NCBI GenBank assembly: GCA_963930655.1
Contig: OZ005608.1
Coordinates: forward strand, 19,307,271-19,371,270
From: Myrica gale
Lineage: Eukaryota; Streptophyta; Magnoliopsida; Fagales; Myricaceae
DNA length: 64,000 bases
Direction of reading: 5' to 3'
The notes under the pieces are model-generated. The model was not told the DNA's origin, did no database searches, and saw nothing but the letters and a program-made list of their open reading frames with translations. Of this stretch, positions 46,179 to 58,870 are shown in pieces (the stretch's first letter is position 1; each line of letters begins with the position of its first letter). A program made the translations under genes and the position numbers.

Positions 46179-47126
46179 GACCAATTTGGCACAATGAAGA
46201 AGGTCAACAATGTACTTGAAATGAGATGTAGTCCATATTCAACGGAGTCGTGCTAGACGGGGGGCATTGGAAAGCCTGAGAAAAGATGTCAAAAGTTCAT
46301 CAGATTGATGCTGGAAGGAGTCTCAGAAAGCCTGATAGACGATGTCGAAAGTTCATCATATTAATACCGGACGACATGTTAGAAAACTTGAGAGAAGATG
46401 CCAGACAAGGCGCTGGAAGGCCCTAGATAAGATGCTGAAAGTATGTTGGAATGATGTTGAATCGGCGCCGCAGATTGCCCAAGAAAAGATAAACAAAAGT
46501 CGGTCATAATGTTGCCGAAATTGCCACTTGACTGGATTGGGCATGGACTAGAATTAGACCAGACGCGACTGAGCTTGAACTAAACCAAAGTTTGGGCCTA
46601 AACTGGGTGGAACTAGGCCAACAAAAGTTTTACCTAGACTAAGCAAACTAGGCCACAAGAACGAAATGCCACTTCTAGTTGTGTTTCCTCCTACCATTTT
46701 TGGTTAGAAAAAAATGATGATATTGCTCTTTATTGAATTGGAAGTTTTTCAATTCTAGAGTCGTGAATTCGTGCAAATACCAACTAAAATTTTATGAGTA
46801 ATTTGGATGCCTTTGCACTCAACTTTATAGTACTTTTGCTTTAATTTTCTTTGGAAATAGAGCAATCAATTACGTTGTGGGAGATTTTTACAGCAGTAAT
46901 TTGTCACCTGTTCGGGTGAAACGATTTAATGCGGTTCATTCTTGCCACCCATATCCATGATTGTTAAAGTCCAGTACGACGTACATGATTTCTCTTATTC
47001 AATATGATTATGAGTGTATGTTTACAAGAGATTAAGGAGGGTGTATTAATACAATAAGAAAGGACGCAAATCTCGACAAATCAGAGCCCGTAGTAATGGC
47101 GGTTCTCTAGTGAGTAGGGACTTATG
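46179..47126. other. End of segmental copy B, then diverged minisatellite
   Basis: 46179-46260 completes the Copia relic copy. 46265-46480 repeats a phrase of the type GGAAAGCCTGAGAAAAGATG(T)C(A/G)AAAGTTCATCA in 4-5 diverged units of about 60-70 bases. 46480-47126 has no gene or clear repeat. Confidence 0.5.
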
Positions 47127-48556
47127 GGCTTGTTTGGAAATGGGTTGTGGTTTTGGTTTAAGTTTTGGTTTTGGGTTCAACTTTTAAATTTCAAATTTTA
47201 AGATTTAAATATTGTTTTGTTGTTATGATTTGTTTGGTTGTTAAAGATTAGAATGATTTTTAGATTTTAATTAAATTAATATAATTAATTTATAATTATT
47301 ATGTTATTAAAAGTAGAAAATAAAATAATTTTAAAAAATAAAAAATATATAATCCAAAAAATAAGTAGAAAATAATTTCATAAATATAAAAATTATGAAA
47401 AAATATGAAACTAGTAAAAATATTCATAAAAATTAAAATACAGATAAAAACCACGTACAAAATTCATAAAACAAATAAAATCAGAAAAATATATAATTCA
47501 AAAAATAAGTAGAACATAATTTCTAAAATATAAAAATTATAAAAAAAGAAAAAAATATGAAACTAGTAAAAAGTATTCATAAAAATTAAAAGACAGATAA
47601 AAGCGTGCGAAATTTATAAAATAAATAAAATCTGACAAATATAATAAAATACTATAAATATGATTAAAATTTTCAAAAATACAATTTTTACAATAAAAAA
47701 AATATAATCATTATCGAAACTATTAAAAAAACAATGAACATGTATGGCATTATTTGCTCTCGCATTAGGCGTTTGCACTAGTGCGTTCATAAAATTGCAT
47801 CCTATCTCTAGACTTATATAAAATTGTGTCCCATCTCTAGACTTATATAAAATTGCATCCTATCTCTAGCCTCTGTCAACAATCAACAAAAGCACCTTTC
47901 ACTGATTTTGAGTTTTAGTTCTTTCTTTTGGGCAATATGCTCTACAAATAAAATTAGAAAATATTGCTTAATCGTTAGACTTCATAGACAATTTTATATA
48001 TCTTCTTCTTGTCTTTTCTTTCTTTTTTCTTTTTCATTTTGTGCAGATAATAGACTAATTTTTTTTAGAGAAAATAGAGATGCATGCTTAGGAAAAAGGA
48101 TAAAGCAAGAAAATATTAGCATTATTGGTAAAAAAGAAAAGAAAAGAAAAATTAACACGTTACGAAAATTCCAAGAAAACAAATAAGGTCATGTAAAGTT
48201 ATTTGTTTTATAAAACTTGTACGGTTTTTATCTTGGGTCTTTAATTTTGTAAATATTTTTTATTAATTGATATTTTATCTAATTTTTATAAATTTTATAT
48301 TTACGAAACAAATTTCTACTTATTTTTTTGAATTAAATATTTATTTTTAAATTATGTTTTATACTTTTATTGATTGAGTATCATAATAATTATAAATTAA
48401 TATTATTAAATTAAATTAAAATATAAATCATTCTAAAATCTTAAACAACCATACAAGTCCTTACAATTAAACAATACTTAAATCTTAAAATTTTAAAGTT
48501 AAACCCAAAACCAAAACCAAAACCAAAACCACAACCCACTACCAAACAATGGCCAC
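47127..48556. mobile_element. Non-autonomous DNA transposon with long terminal inverted repeats, 1.4 kb
   Basis: The left end (GGCTTGTTTGGAAATGGGTT, then GTGGTTTTGGTTTAAG) and right end (AAACCACAACCCACTACCAA, then ACAATGGCC) are inverted over about 190 bp, imperfectly. The TTGTTTGG end is like PIF/Harbinger MITEs, but I see no 3-bp duplication, so the superfamily is uncertain. The interior is AT-rich with no transposase; small frames at 47908-48186 are not protein-like. Confidence 0.68.
47790..47870. repeat. 30-bp tandem repeat, about 2.7 copies
   Basis: AAAATTG(CA/TG)TCC(T/C)ATCTCTAG units start at 47790, 47820 and 47849, inside the 1.4-kb element. Confidence 0.85.
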
Positions 48557-49491
48557 ACCCAAATAGGGTCGACACCTATAACTGCCCCTTCTACCATTTT
48601 TGTTTAGAAAAGTTACTGTAGATGCTTTTTGCATTTAACTATTTTGTAATTGGATAACAAATTTTTTTTCTCCATTAAGTCTAAGTTTGGGGCATTACTC
48701 AAAAAGTCATATATCTTTACAAGATCAGTTGATTGCATCAAATGTCTCTTTCATTATCTACAAAAATTCACTTATTTACAAAAAAGGGAAACATCGTCCA
48801 ATCGAACTATGTGGTCGATGTCATTTTGGGGTACATACTAATTTTATCCTATTTTGCCATTGAAATATGAAAATTTCTTGGTATATATGCACCTTCTGAA
48901 ATAGGATGATTAAATTCTATGATACGATTTTGCCAAGAAGTAAATCCTATGATACGATTTTGACGGTCGAATAATGCTAAAATCTTAACATTATTGCAGT
49001 TTTGAAACAAGATGACTTAATGTGACCATTCCAGTTTGGACACCCAAAATGACATTTGCCGCTTTGTTTAATTGGAGGACCAAAGGTGTGTATTTATCTC
49101 CTTACATATGATTTGTACATCATAGGTTCTAAACCAACCACAATTTTTTATATACCTTCAAAATAGTTGATTTGACATGAGATGTTGCCAATCGATCATC
49201 CCTCTTCAACCTTTGCGTACCTTGAAACAAACTGCACCCCTATTAATATGTTAACCTTTGACAGAATCCAAAAAGGTAACGTAAAAATTTTTTACATCTG
49301 CAGGACAGCCAAAAGGCATTAAGATAAAGTCAACTGCTGGACGGCAAAATTTCATAACTTCTAGGCATCGCCTCTTAAAGCGAAAATAATAAAGGATTTT
49401 TATCACTGTATTATCTAAAAAAATATCATAGCTAAATTATATGTATCGCAAGCAAGGGTACCCCAAGATAAGAAACAGTCGCAGAGTTGCG
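48557..49491. other. Upstream flank of the cysteine-rich gene
   Basis: AT-rich, no repeat recognised. AATCCTATGATACGATTTTG-type text occurs twice (about 48915 and 48944). An alternative in-frame ATG for the downstream gene lies at 49441. Confidence 0.45.
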
Positions 49492-49971
49492 ATGGATAGG
49501 GAATGTGCTTGCAAAATTATGATGGTGATGATTGTGCTGGTTATGCTCATTCTTATTGAAGCGCAAGCTCATGATCCAGCTACCCCAACAAAGGTACAAC
49601 CGACCAGGTTGAAACGAAAGGACGAGGCTACTTGGTCTTCATTTCCTATCCCGAATCGTCGTCATTCCTATGAACTTGATAATATTCAAAGCCCCATTTC
49701 AAGTTGTCTTGAAGGAGAATTTGGAAGTTGTCGACATATGTGGCTACTTCAAAAGTTTCGATATCCTATCTGTATCATAGTAAGTTTTAAGCAGTGCATG
49801 CTGATTCACAAGCACATACTCAACGACCCAATGGTCCTACAGGTTGAATGGTGCTTCGAAGATTGCAAATTGAGAAAGCCCGGACTTAGGCCATTTTCCT
49901 TTTGCTTGTTAGATTGTTTTGAAAAGCATGTCAAAGAACACTCAGATGTCGTTTACACGTGGAATCCATGA
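49492..49971 (+). CDS. Small secreted cysteine-rich protein, family unknown
   Basis: An uninterrupted frame of 159 codons from the ATG at 49492. I prefer it to the ATG at 49441 because it places a signal peptide at the very start: MDRECACKIMMVMIVLVM then LILIEAQA, cleavage likely after about residue 26. The mature part has a basic Pro-rich region (residues about 27-60) and a C-terminal domain with eight cysteines at 72, 80, 94, 102, 121, 125, 138 and 142: two C-x7-C pairs, then two C-x3-C pairs (CFEDC and CLLDC). The even number and pairing suggest disulphide-bonded helices, loosely like thionin-like or hairpinin-like plant peptides, but I cannot assign a family. It is the only intact single-exon ORF of this kind amid decayed repeats. 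Expression is untested. Confidence 0.6.
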   Translation: MDRECACKIMMVMIVLVMLILIEAQAHDPATPTKVQPTRLKRKDEATWSSFPIPNRRHSYELDNIQSPISSCLEGEFGSCRHMWLLQKFRYPICIIVSFKQCMLIHKHILNDPMVLQVEWCFEDCKLRKPGLRPFSFCLLDCFEKHVKEHSDVVYTWNP

Positions 49972-51716
49972 TCTCCAATTTGATTTGGTAAGAGTTTCTA
50001 ATTACCGTATCTCTTTAATCTATATATATATAGAATGCCACAACAAAAATACAAATCACGTACAACCATGTAAGGGTGATAAAAATTATAATCAGAACCG
50101 GAATTCTGGCTCCCGTAGGCTCACTCTGCCTAGAATCAGAGCCGGTATCGATACCCAATTTTGGGGAACCAGTCTCGGAAGCGGAATTTCGACTGAGACA
50201 TGCAGAACTTATAGTTCTGCTTGTTTTTTTTTAATTTCTTTTCAAAATCTAATTATCAAATGATATCGTTTTTGTTAGTTCTTAATATTTAATTGTTGGC
50301 CTTATATTCCGTATCATTTGAAACTTGTAATCATCAGAGTTCTGATGGTTGAGGAGCTGAAATTCCAGTAGTCATTGAAGCAAATTTCCATGGATAAAAT
50401 CTGCTGAAGAGAAGATTCGGTGTTCCATTTCAACTGCTAGCTTGTGTGGGTTCAAATGAGTTATTTGAATTGCTTCGACTGGGTTTAGGTGTGTAAGGGT
50501 TTGCTTTAATCTTTTAATTACCTATTCACCCCCTCTAGATGTAGTTGGGTCTAAAGCTTGTCCCACAATTTTGATAATTAAATTTAAATAAAGTTGGGGT
50601 TTAATTGGGGTTTTGTCCCTGCCCTCTCTCACTCTCAGCCTCCTCTCTTATCTTTGGTTGCCTTGGCACCGTAGACTTTGGCTGAGCCCGAGATGCAGCG
50701 CCATCTCTTAGACTATGCCTCGTCGGACCTCAACCTCGAATTGTGATTCCCATCTCCCATTCTTATCCTATTTCTTTTGATTATTGTTTTATTTTATTTA
50801 TTTCTTTGTTTCACAATTTTACTAACATTTTTTAATTTCCTGTTCTTTTAGGGTTTTGATTAGGGCATTAAATTTGGGAATCTTACTAATATCTTATAAT
50901 CAACGGTGAATCTAATATTTTTGTGATTGATTTGGGTTGCAAATCTAATATTTTTGTGACATATTTGGTCCTTTAGATTTCTGATTTGATTGTTTTTCGC
51001 CTAAATTGTTTATTACCGAAATTCTGGTAACCGGTTCCAAAGCATACGTACACACACAAGAACAACATATATCGATCTCCAATAATTGCTCCTGAATTTT
51101 TGGTTATTTATATCACAAATAATTTTTTTTATTAATTTTGGCATAAATATTAGTGTACGTACTTAACAAATAAGGCTCGAAATTAATGGATTAGTTTTCT
51201 AATCTACGAGCATTTGAGCAGCTTATTCAGAGGTTACTCTTTTTATACACCTCTAATTTTTTTATCCAATTAATACATGATCAGACCCTCATAATTTCAA
51301 TACTTTGAACCTTGTTTTTGAGAAATGTGGTTTCTGAGCAACTTGCATCAGCAATTAATACATGTTACTTTATGATCCCACAACCTTTTTTAATTAATTA
51401 GCTTTTGAGCTGCATTTCACACATTTTGATGCTGTTCTTGTAGATCCAATCGGCCGCGGGAGATTTCTCAGGAAAGATGCATGCAAGCTAGAGCTCATGA
51501 ATCTGCTAGCAGTTTCTAGTTTATTGATTTCAAAATACTCTTGTTTTACTTTGTGTTATGTAATAAATAATATTTTTGCGTCAGGGACAGCGTGCCAGCC
51601 CACCTGATTTCATAGCTATATATATTAGATGCCCCCACTGGGAGTCGAATTCTATGTAAGAATTATAATTCAGAATTTGATCGAATTAATGGCACTAATT
51701 ATGCACCGTATATATC
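49972..51716. other. Downstream flank, no gene recognised
   Basis: 50090-50220 is GC-richer with phrases on both strands of GGAATTC(T)GG type; 51005-51035 has ACCGAAATTCTGGTAACCGG, a partial relative. 50640-50760 is a short CT/GC-rich stretch resembling a 5' UTR. No open frame of note. Confidence 0.4.
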
Positions 51717-51830
51717 CACTAAAACAAAAATTAATTTTTGGGACGAAATCCGTCGTTGCGCCAGCTGTCCTAACAAATCCGTTACAAAAGGTATTTTAGG
51801 ACGGAAATTTTGTACCCTTCAAACTTTTTC
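51717..51830 (+). mobile_element. Possible CACTA-type terminus
   Basis: CACTAAAACAAAAATTAATT followed by TTGGGACGAAATCCGTCG and a later AGGACGGAAATTTTG has the look of a CACTA left end with subterminal repeats. No partner end identified. Confidence 0.3.
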
Positions 51831-51904
51831 GAATGGACAGTGGAGGAAGAATAAATGATTAGGTTGAAAACTAGAAACGAACTAATTCAACAACCATCTT
51901 GTAA

Positions 51905-52256
51905 GATAGTAGAAGTTTTGCTGAGTAACATGTCTGTATTGTAGATATGTAATTACAAATAATCCAGCTAAAATTAGAGTAAAGTAAAGTCACAACAACA
52001 AAAATTTACATTCGTCTTTTTAATTTTCTTTCAACTGGAAATAGAACACATCTCATAGAATCTCTTTTAACACGAAAGAAAAAAAGAGAGTTGTGACCAT
52101 GAATATATGTTGGAAGAAACCACCATAATTAATAAGCATTGCGTAGCAGATCAGTTTCTGATACATTTTATGCTTAATAGACAGAAAAAACTTTTCTCCA
52201 ATATATGGAGCAAACTAGTAATTCTTGCTGCCGTTGCTGTAGCAAGCTTCAACATG
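51905..52256. repeat. Segmental repeat, shared with 18810-19150
   Basis: Same orientation and order as 18810-19150, with small indels (for example GTAGCAAGCTTC(A)ACATGA at the end). It stops just before the CACTA-like terminus at 52300. Confidence 0.7.
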
Positions 52257-52969
52257 AATATACAAATGGCGATTATAAGCTGCTAATCTCTCAGACGTAT
52301 ACTACAAGAAATATAGCTTTAGGTGACAAATTTTTGAGTGTCAAACCAAATTTTGTCACCTAAAGTGGCTGTTCCATGACAAAACTTTAATTTTGTCACC
52401 CAAAATTATCCAGGAATGCCCAAACCGTTCGGACATGTCCTAAAACCGTTCAGATGTATTTCTTGTGTGACAACATACGCCACTCACGTATGAGTGTCGA
52501 TTAAAATAGTCACAAAATACAAAATACAGTCCGGACAGTTTTAGTTAAGAAACTTCTCGAATTGGTCATATTTAATGATATTGAATTTGATTGGGCCACA
52601 TATGAATCTAACCGTTGACAGGCGTCCGAACACCAATATTACCGTTCGGACGCGTTCTTGACTAATTAAACAGGCCAAACTTAGCCAAAATCATACATTC
52701 ACTCTATTCTCTCAAACGTTTTCACTATCCGTTCGAGATCTCTCAAACAACTTGAGGTAAGACCTTCTTCGTGAGTTTAGTATTCAATTTCATGCATTTC
52801 AATTGAATACTTTTGAATTTTTCTGCGTTCTTTGTGTTCATCTATACTAGTGTTTGGTTTGTCTTCGTCGAATCACCGTTCAGACTGTTGTATTTGTCGT
52901 TCAGACGTGAATCTTTAGTTTAGACGGTATTGAGAACGTTCGGACACATTCTAAAAATAAACGTCGCCA

Positions 52970-53500
52970 TTGAACTATGTGCGAACTATTTGTTCTTATG
53001 TTCGGATGATTTTTGCTAGGTTGACCATGGATCGCTTCGAGAGAAGTATCACTAATGTCGGGGGACAGACAGTGCGAACAACTTGGGAGGATGATTTTTT
53101 AGCAGAGTTGAGGGGGAGTATTCGAGCGATAGTGGAGTCGACACATTCGTTGTGAATGGAACTTCAATGCCGCTTGACCGGTTCTGAAAACAAATTTGCT
53201 CTAACGGATAGGTCTCTGACGGAGGAGTTGAATATTATGCAGAGGAAACTATTCGCTGTGAGAGAACATTTGTCCCAGTTGTCGAAGTCTGTCCATAACG
53301 TTCCGATACATCTCCAGATACTCATTAGACGTGTAGACAATATAGAGCAGCATTTGACGCATGTTCGTGACGCCCTCAGACAAGATCTGGACGAGTCATC
53401 TCATGATTCGACTTGTACTAAACATTATGATTGTGTTTTTCGTTCGGTATTTGGATTACGTTTGATATTCCATATTAATTATATTTTTTCGTTAGTTTAA
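52970..53500 (+). pseudogene. Coiled-coil protein relic in the CACTA-like element
   Basis: Two adjoining frames (52970-53155 and 53156-53500) separated by a stop: MDRFERSITNVGGQTVRTTW, ELRGSIRAIVE, then TEELNIMQRKLFAVREHLSQ and RRVDNIEQHLTHVRDALRQD. Heptad-like, similar in feel to the small coiled-coil parts of plant transposon proteins. No family recognised. Confidence 0.4.
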
Positions 53501-54739
53501 ATTTATTAAAATTTAAACGAAAAATTAGTATAATTAAAAGTGTGACTAGTATGAGTGCTATGTTAAAGGAATGATTAGTGTAATTACAATTAAATAGGTG
53601 ATTAGTTATAATGATTAGTATAATAACAATTTAATTTAAATAGTTGATTAGTTATAATTATATTGTGCTAGTGAAATGATTTAAATATATTAAATTTAGT
53701 TAAGTAAATTAAACTGAGTGAAATGAAGCAACACAATAAACCCGACACTCGTCCGAACGGTTTAAACATATGTCCAGACGCAATTGCGCAGAACAACGAC
53801 GCATTTAAAAAGATAACAGTTCGAATGTATCAAAAAAAATCTGGACGTGTTTGATCGTACATCATGGTTCGAAAGGACAGGATAACCATCTGGACTTATT
53901 TGTAACTGTCGTAAGACTTACATGTGTTTACGTTACAAGACGGTTGACAACAACTGTTACCGTTCAAACCCCATTCATAACGTTCGAACGTGTCGTTATG
54001 TTTATTCAGCCAAACGTGTGCTTCCAAATTACGCGAAGTAGGGAATAACCATCCGGAAGTACCATAACCGTTTGGCGTAATTAATTTTTTGAACCATTTT
54101 AATCTATTTAAATTTTTGCATTTAATGTGGAGTACTCTCATTGGGCCACATGTGCTGAAAAGCATCCGGATGTTGAGTAACCGTCTAGACGGTTTCCACG
54201 GATTATGAAAAATGGGAACAGTTCAACATTTTCGTTAAACCGAACATTTTATCATCTAAACTCTCTCGACCCTCAATTTTTTATTTGTCAAATCTTGGCG
54301 TAAAATCATTCCGTCGAGATCCGTCCGGACGTATTAATCCTCTGTCGGGCGTTGTAATCAACCGTTCGAACTCCTTTTAGTATCAAAAAGCGATACATCG
54401 TCGTTATAGCGTGTCCGGACGCTGCATGAAATGCGTCTGAAATGTTTTATATTAAAGTGTATAAATTTTACTATTTGTGTTTAATTCGGACGGTTATCCA
54501 AAAGTGTCTGAATGCTATGGCAATGTTGTTCGGACTCTTATATAGTAAAGTTATATTGTTTCTTATCTATTTTATGTTCGGATGGCTATCCAAATATGTC
54601 CGGACGCTGTTTGTGTATGTTCGAATGCGTTTTTATATTAAAGTTGCATTTTCTTTTTTATTATACCGTTCAGACTAGTTTTATGTAGTTGTTCAGATGG
54701 AGTTCTAATCATTCAGACGTTTGTTTTACAGATTGCTGA

Positions 54740-55622
54740 AAATGCGTAAGCGTCAGTGTACCAGTAGGCAGGTCGATGCCAAGGAATCTTCTGCTCCAAC
54801 TTTATTGTTGGATGGGCATACAATAGTCATCATGTCCGCTCGATCATTGTCGAGTGCATATCCAGGTGGCAGATTTCTACGAGCTTCGATTTCAGGATCC
54901 GATGCTTCTATAGGTAGTGGAGCAAGCTAGTTGGCTTACGTTACTCTAGTGGACCGGGTATGCATCAAAAAACCTGGTGCGAGAGTTTTATGCTTCTATA
55001 CTTCTAGCGAGGAACCTCGAGGAGCCTAGTATGGAGGTGCCCGTCTGGAACGTGTAGATCATATTCTCGCCAGAGGAGCTAGCAGAATTTTTGGGGTACA
55101 TGAGGGATGTGACAACGTTCCCTAACGTTCCAATGACAGAGGAGGGTCGACCTACTAAGGCGAAGGTTTTTTGGATGCGGTTGGTCCCGGATACGGCTAT
55201 CCTGGTGGGAAGCGACATGCTTCACGGGCAGCTACTTCCTTTCCTAAGGATTACGCACCTGATTCTATGCTCCGCCATCGACCCGAAGAAGCAAACGATA
55301 AAGTTTACTTATGGCTGGGCGGAGTTCTTGTACATTATAGTTGTAAGGGGGCTTCCTATTGATATGACATCATTCATCTACCAATTTTTCCGTGCTGAGG
55401 CCCTGAAGACCGATGCTCAAAATTTCATTGCCTTATGGTATTCTTCTGACCCATTTCTGGTATACCATTCTGGTATCCGAGGGTGTCGACGAGCTGAGGG
55501 CGCTTCCATTTGGGTCGATTAACAAGATAACGCTTTCAAAGTCAATGGCGTAGACACAACTTGGTGCTGCTCGGCTAGCTAGAGCTAGAAGACAGAAGCC
55601 AACTCAGGGGACCGAGGAGTAG
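54740..55622 (+). pseudogene. Putative plant transposon protein relic (Transposase_32-like)
   Basis: N-terminal MRKRQCTSRQVDAKESSAPT at 54739. Then ASKNLVREFYASIL and EEPSMEVPVWNV, an in-frame TAG, and IIFSPEELAEFLGYMRDV: this matches the family order 'LVREFYAN ... VPVRGxxVxFSPEAINxFLGL'. 55135-55500 adds the helical C-terminal part (RITHLILCSAIDP, then AEFLYIIVVRGLPIDMTSFI, YQFFRAEAL). Stops and at least one frameshift (near 54935) break it. Confidence 0.65.
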
Positions 55623-57445
55623 GATCCTATATAGGGTTCATCCCAGGGACTCACGGTACAGTGGCCGAGTTGGTGGCGATTATGATGATTGAGCGGTCTT
55701 GCAGTGACCCATGTGATGATGTGTCATATCAGCTCTCGGCTAGCAGCTCTGGAGCATAAGGTTGAGAGCATGGAGGCGATTATGATGACTGAGCGGTCTT
55801 GCAATGACCCATTTACTATGAAATTTGATGTTTTATTATATTTATATTTTGAGGACATTTATATTTATATTATGTTTTGAGTACATGTATTGGGATTGTA
55901 TCTGCTGTTATTTTGTTTATATTATGTGTTTGAGGAGATTTGATATGTTTTGTATTATAGTTATGTTATTTCTATCTATTAAAAGTCAGAGCAACATGTT
56001 AATTAGTGAAATATTTCTCATTTCGTACACTCCTTCCAACTTCATTACACTCTATTTTTATTAGGTAATAATTTGAATGGTATGACTTATAAAAAAATTA
56101 AGATCATCAAGAATAACGTCCAACGATGTCGTACTTCGCAAGAATAGCGTCCGGCGAAATTGATACACTGTTCGAACGCTATTTTTTTATTGTAGTTTTG
56201 AGACGCTGTTGTTTGGGGTTTTCCAAAACGGTGCCTTGAAATTTAAGAAAGCGTTTATGGTGGGTCTCAACATTTTGGTTCAAGATCAGACACATTCGTT
56301 TGGTGGTTTCTAAAATGGTGTCAACTGTAAGTTTCCGTGAAAATTTTTACACGTTGGCGTCCAAATGCTATTAGTGGCATTTAAATGGTGTTTATTTGTT
56401 TGAAATATGGGAAATCGTAGACATTACAGAGAAAATGGCAAATACGTAGAAATTTGAGAGATTTGAGTAGCAACCCATTTGGGATTTCGGATTGGATTGC
56501 ATTTAAGGATGGTGGCTTTAATTTTTTTTTGTTTTAGGATGAAAAGCATGGATTTTAGGATATCAAAGCATGTGTTTTTCGAATTTTTATTGTCTAAAAT
56601 GATTGTAATTAAGTTTGGACTTGGTTGTGATGTGTTTGTTTTGAAATAGTTGTCATTTGGGTTGATTTTGGCATGAATTTGTGTTGAAAATGTCATTTGT
56701 TCGTTGAAGAAGAACAATGTTGTTCGATATTCGTAGTCCGGACTTTACTTATGTTAATGTACTGTATGGACTTTACTTATTAGTCCGAATGCTTTACAAA
56801 ATAGGTCCAAACACTTATATGTTATGTTCGAACGGGGTTGAGCGTCCGAACGGGTTTTGCTGTAATGTTCATCCATTCATTTAGTAGCCTTAGCCCCAAT
56901 TTAAGAATTACACGGAGTTCTGATAACGAACTCGGTGTAATTTTTGAATTTTCAATGTAAATCTCCTTTTGTCTTCCGGATATACTTGCCTTCAATGGTA
57001 GGTGTTTATGGTCAATATTGTAGGCGTGTATCTGGGGACTGAGAGAAAATGCAGTTGAAATTTTTAAAGCATCGATCACAATGGTTGGGTCAATTACGTG
57101 CACTACGTGATATTCTTAACTTGAATGGGATAAGACCTATCACCCGAAGAAATGGAGTTGAGTGTGAATGTCATCATTGTTTGCATTATTGTTTGTATTA
57201 TTATTTGCATTATTATTTGTATTTTCGTCTTTGAAGGAACAATATGGATAAAAGCTAGATTTATGAGTTTGATGGACTCAAAAGTGCAAAGTATAGTGAT
57301 GATATTCATGATTTTATGAGTGTTACTTGTAGGTATGTAGATAGTCGTGAGCTGATAGGGAGGAATTAACGTCACCTACCACAACCAGTCCAATAAGCAT
57401 CCAAAACAGTTGTACGTGTATCTTTCCCCTTGATGATTAAATATT

Positions 57446-58870
57446 ATGAATTTTAAATTTCTATACTTAACTAAATTTAAAATTTATTATTCCTCATTTG
57501 TAGAAATATTCGGGATCAAACACGCCAGGGGTAGTATGCGTGAGATTGTATTACTCAAGGCTTGTACTGAAGGAAAGCTGACAATCCATATCCCCGGTGG
57601 ACGTACAGGCAGTGTTGACATGGCATCCTCAATGCTCTCAAGTCATATTGCTGCGCTCGTTCTACAGCATGTCCCATTTAGAACAAGTGAGTGGAAGGAG
57701 GTCCCCGACGAGGTTAAATCAAACGTGATGAACCGAGTTTTGATAAGTATAATTTATTAAATTTTAATTTTGGAATATTTCACTACAAAAAAACAAATCT
57801 ATTGCGGCGGTCGCTAAAAACACCTCTAAGGCGTTGTCCAAAAAACGCTGCTAAAGGGTGTTTTTTGCGGTGTTTTCCAAAAAAACACTGCTAAAGGGGG
57901 TCTATCGCGGTGGTTAGTGACCGTCACGATAGACCTCCTTTAGCAACGTTTTTTGCAAAACGCGCAAAAAATGCCGCTAAAGGTAATACATTTAGCGGCG
58001 GTCTTTGGAAAACGCCGCAAAAAACACCCTTTAGCGGCGTTTTGCAAAAAAAGGCCACTACCTTTAGCGGCGGTCAGTGACCGCTGCTATAGACCCACCT
58101 TTAGCAGCGTTTTTTCAAAACGTTGCTAGAAATCAAGTATCTAGAGCGGCGATCCTACTGACCGCCGTTGTAGAGTTTACCTTTAGCAGTGATTTTTTCA
58201 AAAAAGCTTGTATATGAAAATATAGGAAAAAATTAGTAGTGTATTAAAATGCTAAAAAAAATGCTGCGAGAAAGACAAAATTGCGTTCGGGTCTATAACG
58301 GCGGTCGTGACCGCCGCTATAGACCCGAGGTCTTCACCAACAGTCACCCGAACCGCTGCTATACGTGACCGCCGCTATAGACCCGAGGTCTTCACCAATA
58401 GTCACCCAAACCGCTGCTATATACTTATGCCGATGACCGCCGCTAAAAAACCGCTGCTATAGGTCTTTCTGGCCTATAATAGCGTTTTTTTGTGCAATAG
58501 CAACGGTCGAAGAGCGACCGCTGCTATAGCCCTGTTTTTTGTAGTGTTTTATACGTACTAACTGTTATATATGTTAGGAATGATTTCAAAATAGAATGTT
58601 CTAGCACTCGGTGTTCAATTCCAAAGAAGAGGCGTTAGAACACCCGTATCCGAAGATGAATATGAAAGAATGAACTTGTGTCTGTGATTTATTCGAGAGG
58701 GAGGAATTTCAGGTTAACAAATTTTATTCCGTTCTGCACGTTTATTTTATTTTATTATTAATTGTGGTAACAATTGTAAATGTACAATGCAGAGGAAGAG
58801 TGCAATCAACAAAGATAATATAGCTAAGCTGAAGATTGTACACACATCAGGAGTGAGGTTTTTCCAATGC
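57446..58870 (+). pseudogene. Transposase_24-type relic, split by a MITE
   Basis: 57500-57750 reads KHARGSMREIVLL, KLTIHIPGGRTGSVDMAS and SEWKEVPDEVKSNVMNRVL, matching the N-terminal part of plant Ptta/En-Spm proteins ('RGxxxG ... IxIPxGxxxPxG ... WxxVPxxxKxxIxxxL'). After the MITE (57781-58546), 58800-58870 has SAINKDNIAKLKIVHTSG, the counterpart of NRVKLKVHHNGGS in the relic at 10479. Frames are broken. It supports CACTA origin for the whole element. Confidence 0.62.
57781..58546. mobile_element. Hairpin-rich CACTA MITE, 766 bp
   Basis: Ends CACTACAAAAAAACA (57781) and TGTTTTTTGTAGTG (58546) are inverted; TTT flanks both sides (57778-57780 and 58547-58549). The interior consists of many GCGGCGGTC/GACCGCCGC and TTTAGCGGCG/CGCCGCTAAA words in both orientations, giving extensive self-complementarity. 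No coding. It is inserted in the Transposase_24 relic. Confidence 0.88.

Noticed and set aside
56424..57375. Minus-strand frames in the third CACTA-like element
   Set aside because: AT-rich, Ile/Thr/Asn-biased, without motif or splice context.
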